Source: Amoebidium appalachense | Taxonomy: Eukaryota; Ichthyosporea | Length of the DNA stretch: 64,000 nt | Direction: 5' to 3' | Assembly: GCA_963693365.1 (NCBI GenBank) | Contig: CAVNZM010000001.1 | Span: 1,426,001-1,490,000, forward strand | In this document: piece after piece, positions 36,303 through 47,943 of the stretch | Layout: each line of letters starts with the position of its first letter | How positions within the stretch are numbered: position 1 is the stretch's first letter | Program-made: the position numbers and the translations under genes | The notes under the pieces: model-generated | The model's input: only the letters and a program-made list of their open reading frames with translations | Told to the model about the DNA's origin: nothing | Database searches by the model: none

Positions 36303-37340
36303 TCACTTAAGAATAGAGGCGAAAACACGTGTGGTAGTGGCAGCAATGGAGGCCGGACGAAGTCGGGCATAGATCAGGAAACAGTCGGACCGAGGACCAC
36401 CTGCCGAGTGTTTGATCCGGGAGTCGTCGACCCCGGCCTCGGCCAGTGCTGTGGCCCCCCCGATGCGGAGGCTGTGTCCGGCAAACCGGGAGGGTGAGAG
36501 GCCTGCCCGGGAGAGGAGGGCACGGAAGTCGGCAGAGAAAGCACTCTTGGTGTAGGGGATGCCACCGAGACTGAAGAGGGGGTCGTCGGGTTGACCGGAC
36601 GTTGTATCCAGGAACTGCCGGAGAAGATGGGCTGGGGAGAAGTGGGTGAGGGGCAGGGCAGCGAGAGTGACGTTGACACCTCGGGCCTGTACATCCGTCT
36701 TGGAGGTTGGCAGGTGGAGGGTGGCATGGGACAAAGTACCGGTGGGGGTGTAGCTGAAGGTCACATCCTTCCGTTTAACGTGACGGGACGGGTCAAAGGA
36801 AGTCAGGGTTTTGGAGGTAAATTCCCCCGAACGGAGGAGACCGCAGAAACCGACGATGAGGGCCGTCCATAGTCGTAGATTGGCCGAGGAGGCCTTGTTG
36901 GGGCACTGGCCATGGAGTATGCTGAGGTGGGAGGGGCAGGAGGGGCTCCCTGGTGGAGGATCGGGGTCGGATGTTGTGAGAAAGCTGCCATCTGCCCACC
37001 CCTCGGAGGAACCAGGCCAGAGACTTGTCGTGGGGGTAGGGAGCAGGGAGGCCCATGTCGAGGTGGAGTCTGGTGATGGCCGAATTGTAGCCGGCCAAGG
37101 AAGAGGCCTGTACCCCTCGTTGGGCACACCAGGCGAGAAAAAGCTGCCCGGTGTGGGGGGAGGCCGGGAGGGAGGACCCGGCGGAGGATTGCAGCCGAGA
37201 TGCCACACAAAAATCGATGAATACTTTTTGCACCCGGGAGTAAAAGGCCCGAGAGTCGAGGTTGAGACTCAGGGCCTGGCATTCCTGCAGGGTAGTGGTG
37301 GCACGAAGCAGCTCGGCCGAAGCAAAGTGGGGGGCCAATC
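36303..37340 (-). pseudogene. Tyrosine recombinase of DIRS-like copy 2, one frameshift
   Basis: On the minus strand it starts around 37340 (SAELLRATTTLQECQALSL). It continues through the SAM-like N-terminal domain (VFIDFCVASRLQSSAGSS), changes frame once at a G-run near 36940, and ends at about 36303. Catalytic features are visible: first Arg in GLLRSGEFTS, the HxxR box in FAGHSLRIGGATALAEAG, and the Tyr in FLIYARLRP. The usual GRW before the tyrosine is replaced (AGGPRSD). The enzyme would join the circular DNA copy to the genome without a target duplication. The single frame change makes this copy probably inactive. Confidence 0.8.
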
Positions 37341-37656
37341 GGCCAGCGTTGCTCCGGAAGGGGAGATCTGGGGGGGGGGGGGGGGGGTGAGCCCAGGGGA
37401 AGGGATAAGAACTTGTGGACCCAGAAGGGGAAGGGGCAGGGCTTCGGTTGCAGGTAAGTTCGGAGTCGTTGGGTCCGGGGAAGTTGGTTACGGAGGAGCT
37501 GCGCGGCGAATGATTGGGCTGGGTAGGGGGGCCAGCAGCTCCCGGAGGCGGGAGGTGTCAACGTGGTGTTGGGGCAGCGGGCGGGCCTCCGGGGGCTGAG
37601 CCTCGGGGGAAGGGGTGGTTAGCAAGGGTGGGGCACCCTCGGGGAGATCCCGGCAT

Positions 37657-37657
<1 letters not shown>

Positions 37658-37691
<34 letters not shown>
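37658..37691. repeat. Poly(G) tract, 34 bases
   Basis: Counterpart of the 48-base run in copy 1 (1621-1668). Confidence 0.9.
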
Positions 37692-37694
<3 letters not shown>

Positions 37695-38085
37695 CAGGGC
37701 CCCGGTGGGTTTAGAGTAGGGCAGCAGGGCCCGAGGGAGGGTTTGCAGGGAGGGCAGCGGTGCCCTGTGCAGGGGATGCCCGAGCACGCGCGGGTGTGGG
37801 CGTACACAGAGTTAGAGGAAGGGGGGGGGAGGGAGTGCTAGGTGAGTGTAAGGGGGGGGAGGCTCGTGGGATGGGGGGGGGGGGGAGTAAAATTATGTGC
37901 AGTGGCCAGAATAACGTCTTTGTGTAGGGACATTTATTCTTGGCGCGCGCGGGCGCCGTAGTTGGCCTGCGAAAATTGTTACTCAGCCCTAGTGCCCCGT
38001 TTTTCCCGAGCTCCGTGTCCTTGGACCCGTGTAACCTAGCTCCTAGCCCCTATGTTCTATCTGTGGGTGTGGGTGTGCGCGTAGA

Positions 38086-38400
38086 CTAGGCATTGTGCTT
38101 GCAGTCTTTGCGGGGGTGTGTGCCAGAGCAGAGCGGGCACACGTGGGAGAAGGGGCAGGGCTGCTTAGCGCAGGACCGACCGTTGTGGAAATTCCTGCAG
38201 TGTGTCGCGGGTAGATCCACGGGTCGGGCCGGTGGTGCCGGGCCGGGTTGCGGGCCGGGTCGGTTGGGGGTTTGGCCCCCGCCGGGCTTGTGGGGCGGCT
38301 CGAAACCATCAAGACCACAGCCGGGCTTGGGGTACATGGGGCAGGCCGCGCTGGGGTGGTCGGGGAAGCCGCAGCGCTGACATGCGTCCGGTATGAGCAG
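38086..38400 (-). pseudogene. C-terminal end of the DIRS-like gag, copy 2
   Basis: Minus-strand frame with CGFPDHPSAAC, CRNFHNGRSC, CPFSHVC and CPLCSGTHPRKDC, as in copy 1. It is truncated at about 38400 where LTR A resumes. Confidence 0.7.
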
Positions 38401-38407
38401 AGTGGGT

Positions 38408-38791
38408 TTCCTAATAGTCGACACTCTCAAAGTGAAGACACATTGCAATAAACCGAATTCCATATATATATATATATATATATATTGTCCAATCACAACA
38501 CACATATATTAATAGACAGGAATGCACAACACGATCTACAGATGTACTCGCTCGCGACTATTGGCGAGCCATCCTATTGAGAACAAAACTAAGCCATTTT
38601 GAAATAAAGGAAAGACAACGAGTGTAGCTAGCCAATCACGCTACCTCTCAGATAAACAGAGGAGAGCAAACAGAAATAAAATACAATAAGTTCTTATCAG
38701 GCAAGAGAGCCAGGTGTGCACAGATCTACAGATATCTGTGCTTACAGAAACAAGGGAGAGAGAGATACGAGGGGGGAGGGGGGGGGGGTGT

Positions 38792-38843
<52 letters not shown>

Positions 38844-38952
38844 AGAAAAGAGAAAGAGCACAAAGAAGGAAAGCAGACACGAATACAAACAAAGCTAAGA
38901 CACATACATACTTCAAGGCTCTTGTTGTCATACATGGTGACGTATTCCAACA
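38408..38952 (-). mobile_element. LTR A, inner piece
   Basis: The 5' part of the LTR split by DIRS-like copy 2; starts TGTTGGAATACG at 38952. Carries a (GA)n tract at 38794-38839. Confidence 0.8.
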
Positions 38953-39081
38953 ATTGGTCACGGTGTCCACAGGGCTGCTCGAGGCCGAGTGGAAGGTTGG
39001 GGACCCAGGACGAACCGGAGTCATGTAGCCAGGTTAATGCACAGCAACGGGGGGTGCCGGCAGCAAAGGTTGTTGGCCGGT

Positions 39082-39118
<37 letters not shown>

Positions 39119-40563
39119 CTCGGGGGAGGAACGGGTTCGACCGGGGCTGGTTGGTTGTGCCAGGACGGATGGGTGATGACTACAGACGGAATTTCTGTTG
39201 TAATACGTAGTATCTACATATGGTAAGATCTTCTCAGTTTGTGTTATGTTTCAGTTCATATGCTTAGTGTATATGCCACACTCCTATTATGTAAAGTGTA
39301 GCATCGATCTCCGATATGCTTGTATACTTGTAATCGTGTTGTATCGGCTCTAATCGTGTATTGTAATATCGATTAGAATATTTATATGTGTGTACACAGA
39401 TCCACCCACTCAGGGAGAGACGTGTACATGTTCGTGTGTACATAAATATCTCTGGTTATAGTTATGCTATTACTATCTTGTTTGTTGATCTGTGCTCTCT
39501 TTTCCTTTCTCTTTCTCCTTCCTTATTTTCTTTTCTTTCTCTCCTTGTCTTGATGTGTATAATCGTATTTCTTTTCTACTAATATATGTTAGGTAGATTT
39601 GTGTTACTTAATACGTGTTCATTGGACGTTAACACACTTAGGCTACACTTAGAATAGCATGTGTGTTTAGACTTCATTAATTTACTTTAGTTTTCATGTG
39701 TTGCCGGGCTTTAACCAATCATCAAGGTTAAGTGTGATATGTCTGAGTCTTTGCAGTATGTCATAGGTTAGAATTTCCTTGATGATGACACGAGTTGACC
39801 TTAACTAGTGTCTGTGTCCTATCGTGTGCGTCTCCGCGTACCGGATCTCTCTGAAAGCAATTGGTTCTTAGTGATTGGTTTCTATTAGAGATAGATCTGA
39901 TTTCCGACTGGTCGGAAATCATGTATGGATTGGACTTAGAGGAATTTCAGGTATTTATTCGAAGATCAGAATAAATTCAGTTCAGTCGTGTCTAAACATT
40001 GATGTCTGTTGTGTACACTGCTCCGATCGTTCCGTGTTTTGTTGTTGTGTGTGTCTGTGGTGTTTTCACACTGCACCACTGTGTCTCTGCTTTCATCCCA
40101 AATATTTATACAATTAAACAATTTCATCGTCGTAGTCGGAGGGGGGGGTCCAATGTCGGCAGATCGGGTTTGGGGGGGATCGGGGACCTGATTGGTGCTG
40201 CTCGTGAATTTTGACTCGTCAAAAATCACGTCACGGCAGATCTTGACCTGGTTGCTGGCATGGTCGAGGATCTTGCGTGCCTTCGAGTGCATATCCCAGC
40301 CGACGTAGGTGCCGACTCTGACGGTTGATGCAAGCTTGTTCCTCTTGGATCGGGAACATGGACATAGGCAGGGGAGCCCAACACGTGGAGCTGGGATACG
40401 TTGAGTTTGAAGCCATGGAAGGCCTCGAAGGGGGTGTTGCCGTTGGTAGCAGATGACGGTGTGACGTTGATGATGTAGCCAGCATGCTTGAGAGCAGCAA
40501 CCCACAACTTGGGAGAGAGAGGTTGGTCCTTGTCGGCATGGAGGAAGCAATGGACTGTCTCTT
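38953..40563 (-). pseudogene. Copia fragment (integrase C-terminus and linker) with a solo LTR C inside
   Basis: Two pieces, 40563-40121 and 39195-38953 on the minus strand, join in sequence order once the LTR C at 39196-40120 is ignored. They cover the integrase C-terminal part (YIINVTPSSATNGNTPFEAF, SKRNKLASTVRVGTYVGW, RDVIFDESKF) and the acidic linker followed by PSVVITHPSWHNQPAPVEPV. A G run at about 39080-39118 lies in the linker. It is frameshifted and truncated at both ends. Confidence 0.75.
39196..40120 (+). mobile_element. Solo LTR C
   Basis: 925 bp with TSD ATTTC at 39191-39195 and 40121-40125, inserted in the copia linker region in opposite orientation. Confidence 0.9.
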
Positions 40564-41476
40564 TGTCATCTTCCCATGATTAACGGAAAGACTTAGAAGT
40601 TGAGTTTTATATATGTTTACTAGTTTGCTGTAGTTTGTTTCCTTTTCCCTTTTCCTTTCTTCCTTTCTTTCTTTCCTTTCTGTTTCTGTGTGCACAAATA
40701 TCTTAGATCTGTGTACACATCGAGCTATTTAGCCCGCGCACACGTATTGTTGTTTGCGTCAATATCTAAATAAGTCATCCAATCAAATATCGTTATATTT
40801 TCCCAAATATAGTAACCTACATTCCTCATTAATTCTATTTGATTCCTTTCCCATTCCATTCCTTTCTATCCTCATTCCTTTTCCTTCTTTTCCCACGACA
40901 TAGAATTGCTCTATGTTCCCCAACTATTAGGAATACTTATATTTAGACGTGTTATGTTAAGAACATGTATAAATATATGATGTGAACTAATAGATACATA
41001 AGTGATTTCTTTTTGTTAAATGTTTCCGTACTTTTATTAGAAGATTACTTTCATTAGAGGATTGCGTTTTATCTTCTATGTGTCGACAGGCATTTCCATC
41101 GATATAATTTACCCTCATAGTTTTCGTCTTTCTGATTGAATAATAGAGTTTTCGTTCTTTTGATTGGCTTATCGATTTCACATTCCTGAGTATAAAAGGA
41201 ACTTCATCTTGAAATAAATATCAAGCAGTCGAATTCATTTCCTATGGTCCCAGTAATCGTTCCATCCCTCCGGTTGTGTTTCTCCCGTGTGTCTCTGTGT
41301 TGTGTATAACATAACACCCATCTGTGCTCTCTGCTTCCCCGTTTACCCACCCAAAACAACAGGTTTACGGCCCCTTTGCACGCTAACACACAATCTCGTT
41401 ACAACCGCGAAATTCCTCCGTACATACTGCTTCAACCATGACTGACAAACCGTCGTACATCAACCTTCCACAATGG
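40564..41476 (+). mobile_element. One-ended copia insertion: LTR B3, leader and first gag codons
   Basis: LTR B3 40564-41361, PBS GGTTTACGG.. and leader 41362-41437, then gag start MTDKPSYINLPQW up to about 41476, where it stops abruptly against minus-strand integrase sequence. The target reads continuously across the insert apart from two lost bases. One end is a proper LTR end and the other is a break. Confidence 0.8.
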
Positions 41477-41935
41477 AGGTCTCTCATCTTCAAGCGTTCA
41501 ACGACACCGTTGTGCTGGGGTGTGTCGACGGGGGCAAACTCCATGATGATGCCTTTCTGCTTGCAGTAGGCCTCGGTGTCCCTTGATGTGAACTCGGAAC
41601 CGGAGTCATAACGAAGATGGGTGACGATCTCAGGAGTTTGACGTTCGACTGTTTCAACGAGAGACTGGATGTAGCTGAGGGTTTCAGCCCGATTGTAGAG
41701 GGGGAACACGGTGGTGTAACCAGTGGCATCACAAACACACATGAGAGCAACCTTGTAGCCGCCGCAGGAAGCATAGGGAGCTTCGAAGAAGTGCAGGTGC
41801 CACTTGGCGCCGGGGATGGTGAAACGGGAACGGGTGCCGGGAAACGGAGCCTTGGTGGTCTTGCCAGACATGCAGCCGAAGCAGTCACTGTGGTCGGTGG
41901 ACTGGAGGGAGGGGGCCATGCCGATGACAAGCTCA
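41477..41935 (-). pseudogene. Copia integrase core fragment
   Basis: Minus-strand frame with DCFGCMSGKTTKAPF, HLHFFEAPYAS, HLRYDSGSEFTS and HNGVVERLKMRD. The first catalytic Asp of the core is replaced (WHLHFF instead of WHLDFF), so it would be inactive even if complete. It continues at 40563 beyond the B3 insertion. Confidence 0.75.
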
Positions 41936-42860
41936 TGTTGTAATACGTAGCATTTACATATGGTAAGATCTTCTCAGTTTGTGTTATGTTTCAGTTCATA
42001 TGCTTAGTGTAAATGCCACACTCCTATTATGTAAAGTGTAGCATTGATCTCCGATATGCTTGTATACTTGTAATCGTGTTGTATCGGCTTTAATCGTGTA
42101 TTGTGATATCGATTAGAATATTTATTTGTATGTACACGGATCCACCCACTCAGGGAGAGACGTGTACATGTTCGTGTGTACATAAATATCTCTGGTTATA
42201 GTTATACTATTACTATCTTGTTTGTTGATCTGTGCTCTCTTTTCCTTTCTCTTTCTCCTTCCTTATTTTCTTTTCCTTCTCTCCTTGTCTACATGTGTAT
42301 AATCGTATTTCTTTTCTACTAATATATGTTAGGTAGATTTGTGTTACTTAATACGTGTTCATTGGACGGTAACACCCTTAGGCTACACTTAGAATAACAT
42401 GTGTGATTAGACTTCATTAATTTACTTTAGTTTTCATGTGTTGCCGGGCTTTAACCAATCATCAAGGTTAAGTGTGATATGTCTGAGTCTTTGCAGTGTG
42501 TCATAGGTTAGAACTTCCTTGATGATGACACGAGTTGATCTTAACTAGTGTCTGTGTCCTATCGTGTACGTCTCCGCGTACCAGATCTCTCTGAAAGTAA
42601 TTGGTTCTTAGTGATTGGTTTCTATTAGAGATAGATCTGATTTCCGACTGGTCGGAAATCATGTATGGATTGGACTTAGAGGAATTTCAGGTATTTATTC
42701 GAAGATCAGAATAAATTGAGTTCAGTCGTGTCTAAACATTGATGTCTGTTGTGTACACTGCTCCGATCGTTCCGTGTTTTGTTGTTGTGTGTGTCTGTGG
42801 TGTTTTCACACTGCACCACTGTGTCTCTGCTTTCATCCCAAATACTTATATAATTTAACA
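41936..42860 (+). mobile_element. LTR C copy without target duplication
   Basis: 925 bp with complete ends, but the flanks (GCTCA and GTTTG) differ and belong to different parts of copia. It is therefore a recombination product rather than a simple insertion. Confidence 0.8.
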
Positions 42861-44534
42861 GTTTGGGTAGTTGGTCGATGTTGATGGGGGGACCGGGGGG
42901 AAGTGGCAGGGTGGTGGTGGCTTGAAGTCCAACCTTGCCCTGTAGATGGGCAGAACGACGGGGTGCAGGAACCGGGGTGGGTGGAGACGGGGGGGGGGGG
43001 GGGGGGGGGGAACTTGGAAGTTCGGAATTGCAGGGGGGGGCAACCTCCGGGCTTGACGGGGCCGAGTGGAAGTTGTCAGGGGAGCCGGGTCGGATGGGGG
43101 TTACGTTGCCAGGGGCAGGATGATGTCGGCAGGCTGGACGGGCACGGGGGCAGGGGGCCCGGTGGGGGGGGATGTCGGGGGAACGACGATGGCAGGAGGG
43201 GGGCCAGAGTACACCAGACAAACATCATCTTCAGGGTCAACGGTGGGGGGTGGGGTGGTCGAGGTGGCAGTGGTGTCTGTTATAATACGTGGTATTTACA
43301 TATTGTAAGATCTTCTCAGTTCGTGTTATGTTTTCATTCATTCACTTAGTGAAAGAGATGTGCTCCTTGTACGTAAATTATGAGATCGATCTCCAGTGTA
43401 TTTGAGTACTTGTAATCGTGTTGTGTCGGCTATATTCGTGTGTTTAGATATCGATTACAGCAACTGATTATAGGTACACGAGTCTACCCAGTGAGGGAGA
43501 AACGTGTACATGTTATGTGTACATGAATATCTTCGGTTATAACTGTGTTTTGCTGTTCGTGTTTTCTGTCCTGCTTTCTTTTCTTTTTCCTCTTTCTTCT
43601 TCTTTCTTTTCTCTTTCTTTCTTCTCTTGTTTCCTTTCACATAATTATATTTCTCTCTCACTAATATACGTTGAGTAGATTTATATTACTCGTTATGTTT
43701 TGATTGGTAGAAAAACACTTAGGCTACACTTTAGCTTGTCAGGTATGATTCATAGCTTAGTCAAACACTTTTGTTTTGTGTGTTGCCGTACTATATCCAA
43801 TCAGTGGACCTAGTCAGAAAATGTCTGAGTCTTTGTAGCCGATGATAGGTTAGAAACATCACCTCTTTCCTCGTTACTCTTCACCTCTTTTCTTTCTTAT
43901 AGCTGTGACCTATGGTGTGCGTTCCTGTGCCTCCGGATCTATCCGGGAAATAATCAGTTAATTGTGATTGGTTATTTTAGACATAGATCTGATTTCCGAC
44001 TGGTCGGAAATCATGTATGGATTTAACTTAAGGGAATTTCAGGTATTTATTAGCGATCAAAATAAATTGAGTTCAGTCGTGTCTACACATTGATGTCTGT
44101 TGTGTACACTTCTCCGATCGCTCCGTGTTTTGTTGTTGTGTGTGTCTGTGGTGTTTTCACACTGCACCACTGTGTCTCTGCTTACATCCCAAATACTTAT
44201 ACAATTTAACAGTGTCGGGGGTCGGAAGTGTTGATGGGATGTCGGACGGGAGATAAGCTGATTCGTCGAAAATCACATCACGGAAGAGGCCGACACGATG
44301 GGTGTTGGGGTTGAAGATCCGTAGGCAGTGTGATTGAAGATCATAGCTGATATACATGCCGAGTTTGACGGTGGGGGCCAGCTTGTTCCGTTTAGAGGCT
44401 GGCACATGAGTGTAGGCAGGGCAACCGAACACTTTGAGCTCGGAGATGTCGGGCTTGACACCGTAGAAAACCTCGAATGGAGTACGACCATTGGCAGCCG
44501 TGGACGGGGTGACGTTGATGATGTAGGCAGCATG
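42861..44534 (-). pseudogene. Copia fragment: integrase C-terminus and linker, with solo LTR C2 inside
   Basis: Minus-strand pieces 44534-44212 (integrase C-terminus: TPFEVFYGVKPDISELKVFG, SKRNKLAPTVKLGMYI, RDVIFDESAY) and 43277-42861 (linker to NIDQLPK) are continuous apart from the LTR at 43278-44211. It belongs to the more diverged subfamily also seen at 13066-14511. Confidence 0.75.
43278..44211 (+). mobile_element. Solo LTR C2 (diverged C)
   Basis: 934 bp, TGTTATAATACG to CAATTTAACA, with TSD GTGTC at 43273-43277 and 44212-44216. Clearly diverged from LTR C in the middle, similar at both ends. Confidence 0.88.
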
Positions 44535-44701
44535 TTTATTCGAAGATTATAATAAATTGAGTTCAGTCGTGTCTAAACATTGATGTCTGTTGTGTACACT
44601 GCTCCAATCGTTCCGTGTCTTGTTGTTGTGTGTGTCTGTGGTGTTTTCACACTGCACCACTGTGTCTCTGCTTCCGTCCCAAATACTTATATAATTTAAC
44701 A
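44535..44701 (+). mobile_element. LTR C, 3' fragment
   Basis: The last about 167 bases of an LTR C, joined to integrase sequence on the left and to a C run on the right. Confidence 0.75.
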
Positions 44702-44924
44702 CTCCCCCCCCCCCCCCCCTCCCCCTCTAGGGCCTTTAAATCTCTTATAAGGCTCCACATTTAGTGAGAACACACACTGTGAGTAGAGGTTTGTAGTATG
44801 TGGGTTTTGGGGACAATTCTTGCCCTGTTGAGCAAAAACTAGGAAGCTCCAGATATGTGTGTATGTGTTTTTGCTGGGTAGAGATTGGGGTGGGCTGGGG
44901 TGGAGCTTTCTTTTGGCGGGGAAT

Positions 44925-44978
<54 letters not shown>

Positions 44979-45342
44979 AGCTTCTGCGTCGCAGAATGGG
45001 AGTAGGGGCCAGTGATTGCAAGGGATGCAGGGGGGGGGGGGGGGAGACACCATCGTCGGGGTTGAAGGTAGAGAGGGCAAGAGGCCCGGGGTGGGGTGGG
45101 GTGGGGGGGGGGGGGGGACAGTAGGTGCCATATGGAGGGCTGTCAACATGGTTAGTGAGCAAAAGGATGGCGGTCCCATGGTCTGGGAGGAGGGGGAGTG
45201 GGGAAGGATCGTGGGCACATGGGTTTGGGGGGAAGGCAGAGAGGGGGAAAGGATTGTGATCACAAGGGTTTAGGGGAAGGAAGGGGGAAGGATTGTAGGT
45301 ACATGGGTTTAGGGGGGGAGGGGGGGGGGGAAGATTTTGGGG
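44702..45342. other. Low-complexity region with a 51-base G run and a loose tandem repeat
   Basis: G runs at 44926-44976 (51) and several shorter. From about 45180 a loose repeat of 35-45 bases (GGAAGGATTGT..ACATGGGTTTAGGGG) occurs and resumes at 49586 beyond element A-NA. It is probably intron or upstream sequence of the exonuclease gene. Confidence 0.6.
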
Positions 45343-45347
45343 GAAAG

Positions 45348-46096
45348 TGTTGTTTTTGTACGGGTCTAAGGGAGCAGAGTGCACAGAGGTGTCATGTAAA
45401 ACACGACTAACACATTAATGAGAGGGCAATCGGAGTTGTTCACGAGACATTGAAAGATTCAAACAACAACTAGTAAATCTTTATTGTGCTCTCGGTTCCT
45501 TTTTGTACTTGCGACTTATCATCTTATCACAACTAAAGAGGGAGAACCAATCGGTTCTATCAGAAGATAGAAAAACACATTCCGACAGAGCATACGCATT
45601 CCAACTTCCGATTAAACTAAAGTTTAGAAACTCTTACTTAAATAAATTAAGTAATTATACATCTAGTCACTATTAACTCACATATATATTTATGTTCGTC
45701 TCTATAAAGAAACTTATTTAAATACATATATTTCCTAATAGTCGACACTCTCAAAGTGAAGACACTTTGCAATAAACCGAATTCCATATATATCTATTGT
45801 CCAATCACAACACACATATTAATAGACAGGAATGCACAACACGATCTACAGATGTACTCGCTCGCGACTATTGGTGAGCCATCCTTTTGAGAACAAAACT
45901 AAGCCATTTTGAAATAAAGGAAAGACAACGAGTGTAGCTAGCCAATCGCGCTACCTCTCAGATAAACAGAGGAGAGCAAACAGAAATAAAATACAATAAG
46001 TTCTTATCAGGCAAGAGAGCCAGGTGTGCACAGATCTACAGATATCTGTGCTCACAGAAACAAGGGAGAGAGAGATACGGGGGGGGGGGGGGGGGG

Positions 46097-46140
<44 letters not shown>

Positions 46141-46232
46141 ACAAAGAAGGAAAGCAGACACGAATACAAACAAGCTAAGACACATACATACTTCAAGGCT
46201 CTTGCTGTCATACATGGTGACGTATTCCAACA
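45348..46232 (-). repeat. 3' LTR of A-NA
   Basis: 885 bp, including a G run and (GA)n at 46079-46139. Confidence 0.92.
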
Positions 46233-46950
46233 TCCCCACTCAAGGGGTTGAAGTTTGTGTTCTCGTGTCTGTTGATGTGACGGTAGATGAGGTCCAAACA
46301 CAGGAGGGGCCGTCACACTCAAGTTTCCCCACTCGAGGATGCAAACCGAAGATCCTTGAGGTGGGAAGGAGAGAATCAAAACTGAAGAGCACTGTTCCAA
46401 CGACGGTTGCCTCTGAAGACTCGGAACAATAAATCATGGTGGTTATCGTCGATATATATATATAGAGGAAACACTAGTGTATGTGTGACGTGTTGGTGGC
46501 TAATGTTTTATACTGGGGACCACCCAGGTAAACACAAGGCATGAAGATCTTGTGGACTGATTTATAGACTGGTTGTCAACCAGTTAAGACACGGGGAAGG
46601 TGCATCCCGTGGACTAGGTTTAGACTGGCAGTCAACCAGCTCGCAAGGCTATAGATAATTATTTATACTGGGTCGCTATCCCAGTTCGACATATATATAA
46701 AGTCGAATATAGAAGAAAACCAATATATATGGTGGGATATGAATATAAATAAACGACGGATGGTGGAGAATAATCCCCACTGAAGATGCACACACATGAC
46801 GATGTAAGACTGAGTCCCCACTGATGAAGAGAAACAATGAGGAGTAGTAGACTTTCGTTGGGAGGCATCTTGATCACCGTAGGTGTGTCAACTGCTGTCC
46901 AGGGTCCCAACCTACTCAAAACCACTCGATGATGAACACCAGTTCACGGG

Positions 46951-47943
46951 TCAGTCACGGAAACTGAGGTTGGCACGGTGTGTCTCGTGGGTCAGACTAG
47001 CCAGAGGCTTGGTGAAGATGTCGTCCAGGTTCTTCTTGGTGTCGATGTAGTTGACGACTACATCAATGCTGGGTCGGGAGATGCTCACCATAGCCGTGGC
47101 TGGCCGGGAGGAGAGACGGGAGGAACGACGGGGGACGGGACGGAGGTGCTCAGGGGCCGGGGGGGTGTCTGGGACAGACACTCGGGGTTCGGGGATGGGA
47201 GCCTGGAAGCCGGGGATGGGTGCCGTGTTGAGGGGGGAGTCGGATGACACGGGGCTGGACGGGGCCGAGTGGAACTCCGGAGACCCAGGATGAACCGGGG
47301 TTAGATGACCAGGTATGTGGTCATTGACGGCAGGGGCCGGCAGCAGGGGTTGCTGGCCGGTGGGGGGGTGGGTGGGTGGACCCACGAGGGCAGGCACACG
47401 ACGGGGGGAACGATGGAGAATCACTGACGGAATCTCATCGTCATCGGAGTGAGGATCCAGGGACGGCAGTGATGGATCGATTGAGGTCGGCTGATTGGTG
47501 GCCGGCACAGAAATCTGATTGGATGCCGTGGTGAATTGTGATTCGTCGAAGACAGGGGCTTCGGAAACGGGGGCAGGCAGCACGGTAGGCTGGCTAGAAA
47601 CGTGGATGGGAACGGCCGGACCTGGCAGCACATGTTGCTTGCCGGGGTCGGGGGGTAACGGGGGGGAAACAGCTGCAGGGGTAACTGGGGCCCGTGCAGG
47701 GTTTGGGGGAGCTGAGAGCTCGACGAGGCTGGCCACGTGATCGGAGGAAACTGCTGCCGGAATGCGGGGCAGATCAATGGAATGTGAGGGGTCCGGGGAC
47801 AGTGACGGCACGGTGGTGGGAACAGGGTTGGAAATCCTGGAAGGGAGCATGTTGGACGACATGGTAAACGGTTCTGGCAGGGACTCGGGGCCGGGACTCC
47901 TAGGGAGTAGGAAAGCACAAAGTGCTTGGGCTGTGTTGAACAC
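46951..47943 (-). CDS. RT-less fused polyprotein of A-NA
   Basis: 330 residues without a frameshift. It starts MFNTAQALCAFLLPRSPGP. It is Pro/Ser-rich, then contains the copia acidic linker (DPHSDDDEIPSVILHRSPRR, then FHSAPSSP..). It fuses in frame to the very end of copia RNase H (VNYIDTKKNLDDIFTKPLAS..FRD). The whole RT and the RNase H active site are missing. A clean open frame in such an element suggests either a recent deletion or a retained function; it cannot replicate by itself. Confidence 0.65.
   Translation of the reverse strand: MFNTAQALCAFLLPRSPGPESLPEPFTMSSNMLPSRISNPVPTTVPSLSPDPSHSIDLPRIPAAVSSDHVASLVELSAPPNPARAPVTPAAVSPPLPPDPGKQHVLPGPAVPIHVSSQPTVLPAPVSEAPVFDESQFTTASNQISVPATNQPTSIDPSLPSLDPHSDDDEIPSVILHRSPRRVPALVGPPTHPPTGQQPLLPAPAVNDHIPGHLTPVHPGSPEFHSAPSSPVSSDSPLNTAPIPGFQAPIPEPRVSVPDTPPAPEHLRPVPRRSSRLSSRPATAMVSISRPSIDVVVNYIDTKKNLDDIFTKPLASLTHETHRANLSFRD

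Larger units (their letters stand above)
35629..38407 (-). mobile_element. DIRS/Ngaro-like element copy 2, internally deleted
   Basis: Read on the minus strand: end of gag, G-run, short RT remnant, tyrosine recombinase, B1 (36187-36270), A2 (35856-36186), a 143-base spacer and B2 (35629-35712). Compared with copy 1 it lacks the N-terminal gag and has a different and larger deletion of RT and RNase H. It keeps the recombinase C-terminus that copy 1 lost. B-A-B repeats after the recombinase are the hallmark of Ngaro/PAT split direct repeats. Confidence 0.78.

Noticed and set aside
41936-42860. Simple solo LTR C insertion
   Set aside because: Flanks do not form a target duplication and belong to distant parts of the polyprotein.
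44745-45384. Pro-rich proteins on the minus strand
   Set aside because: Low-complexity C/G-run translation without domains.
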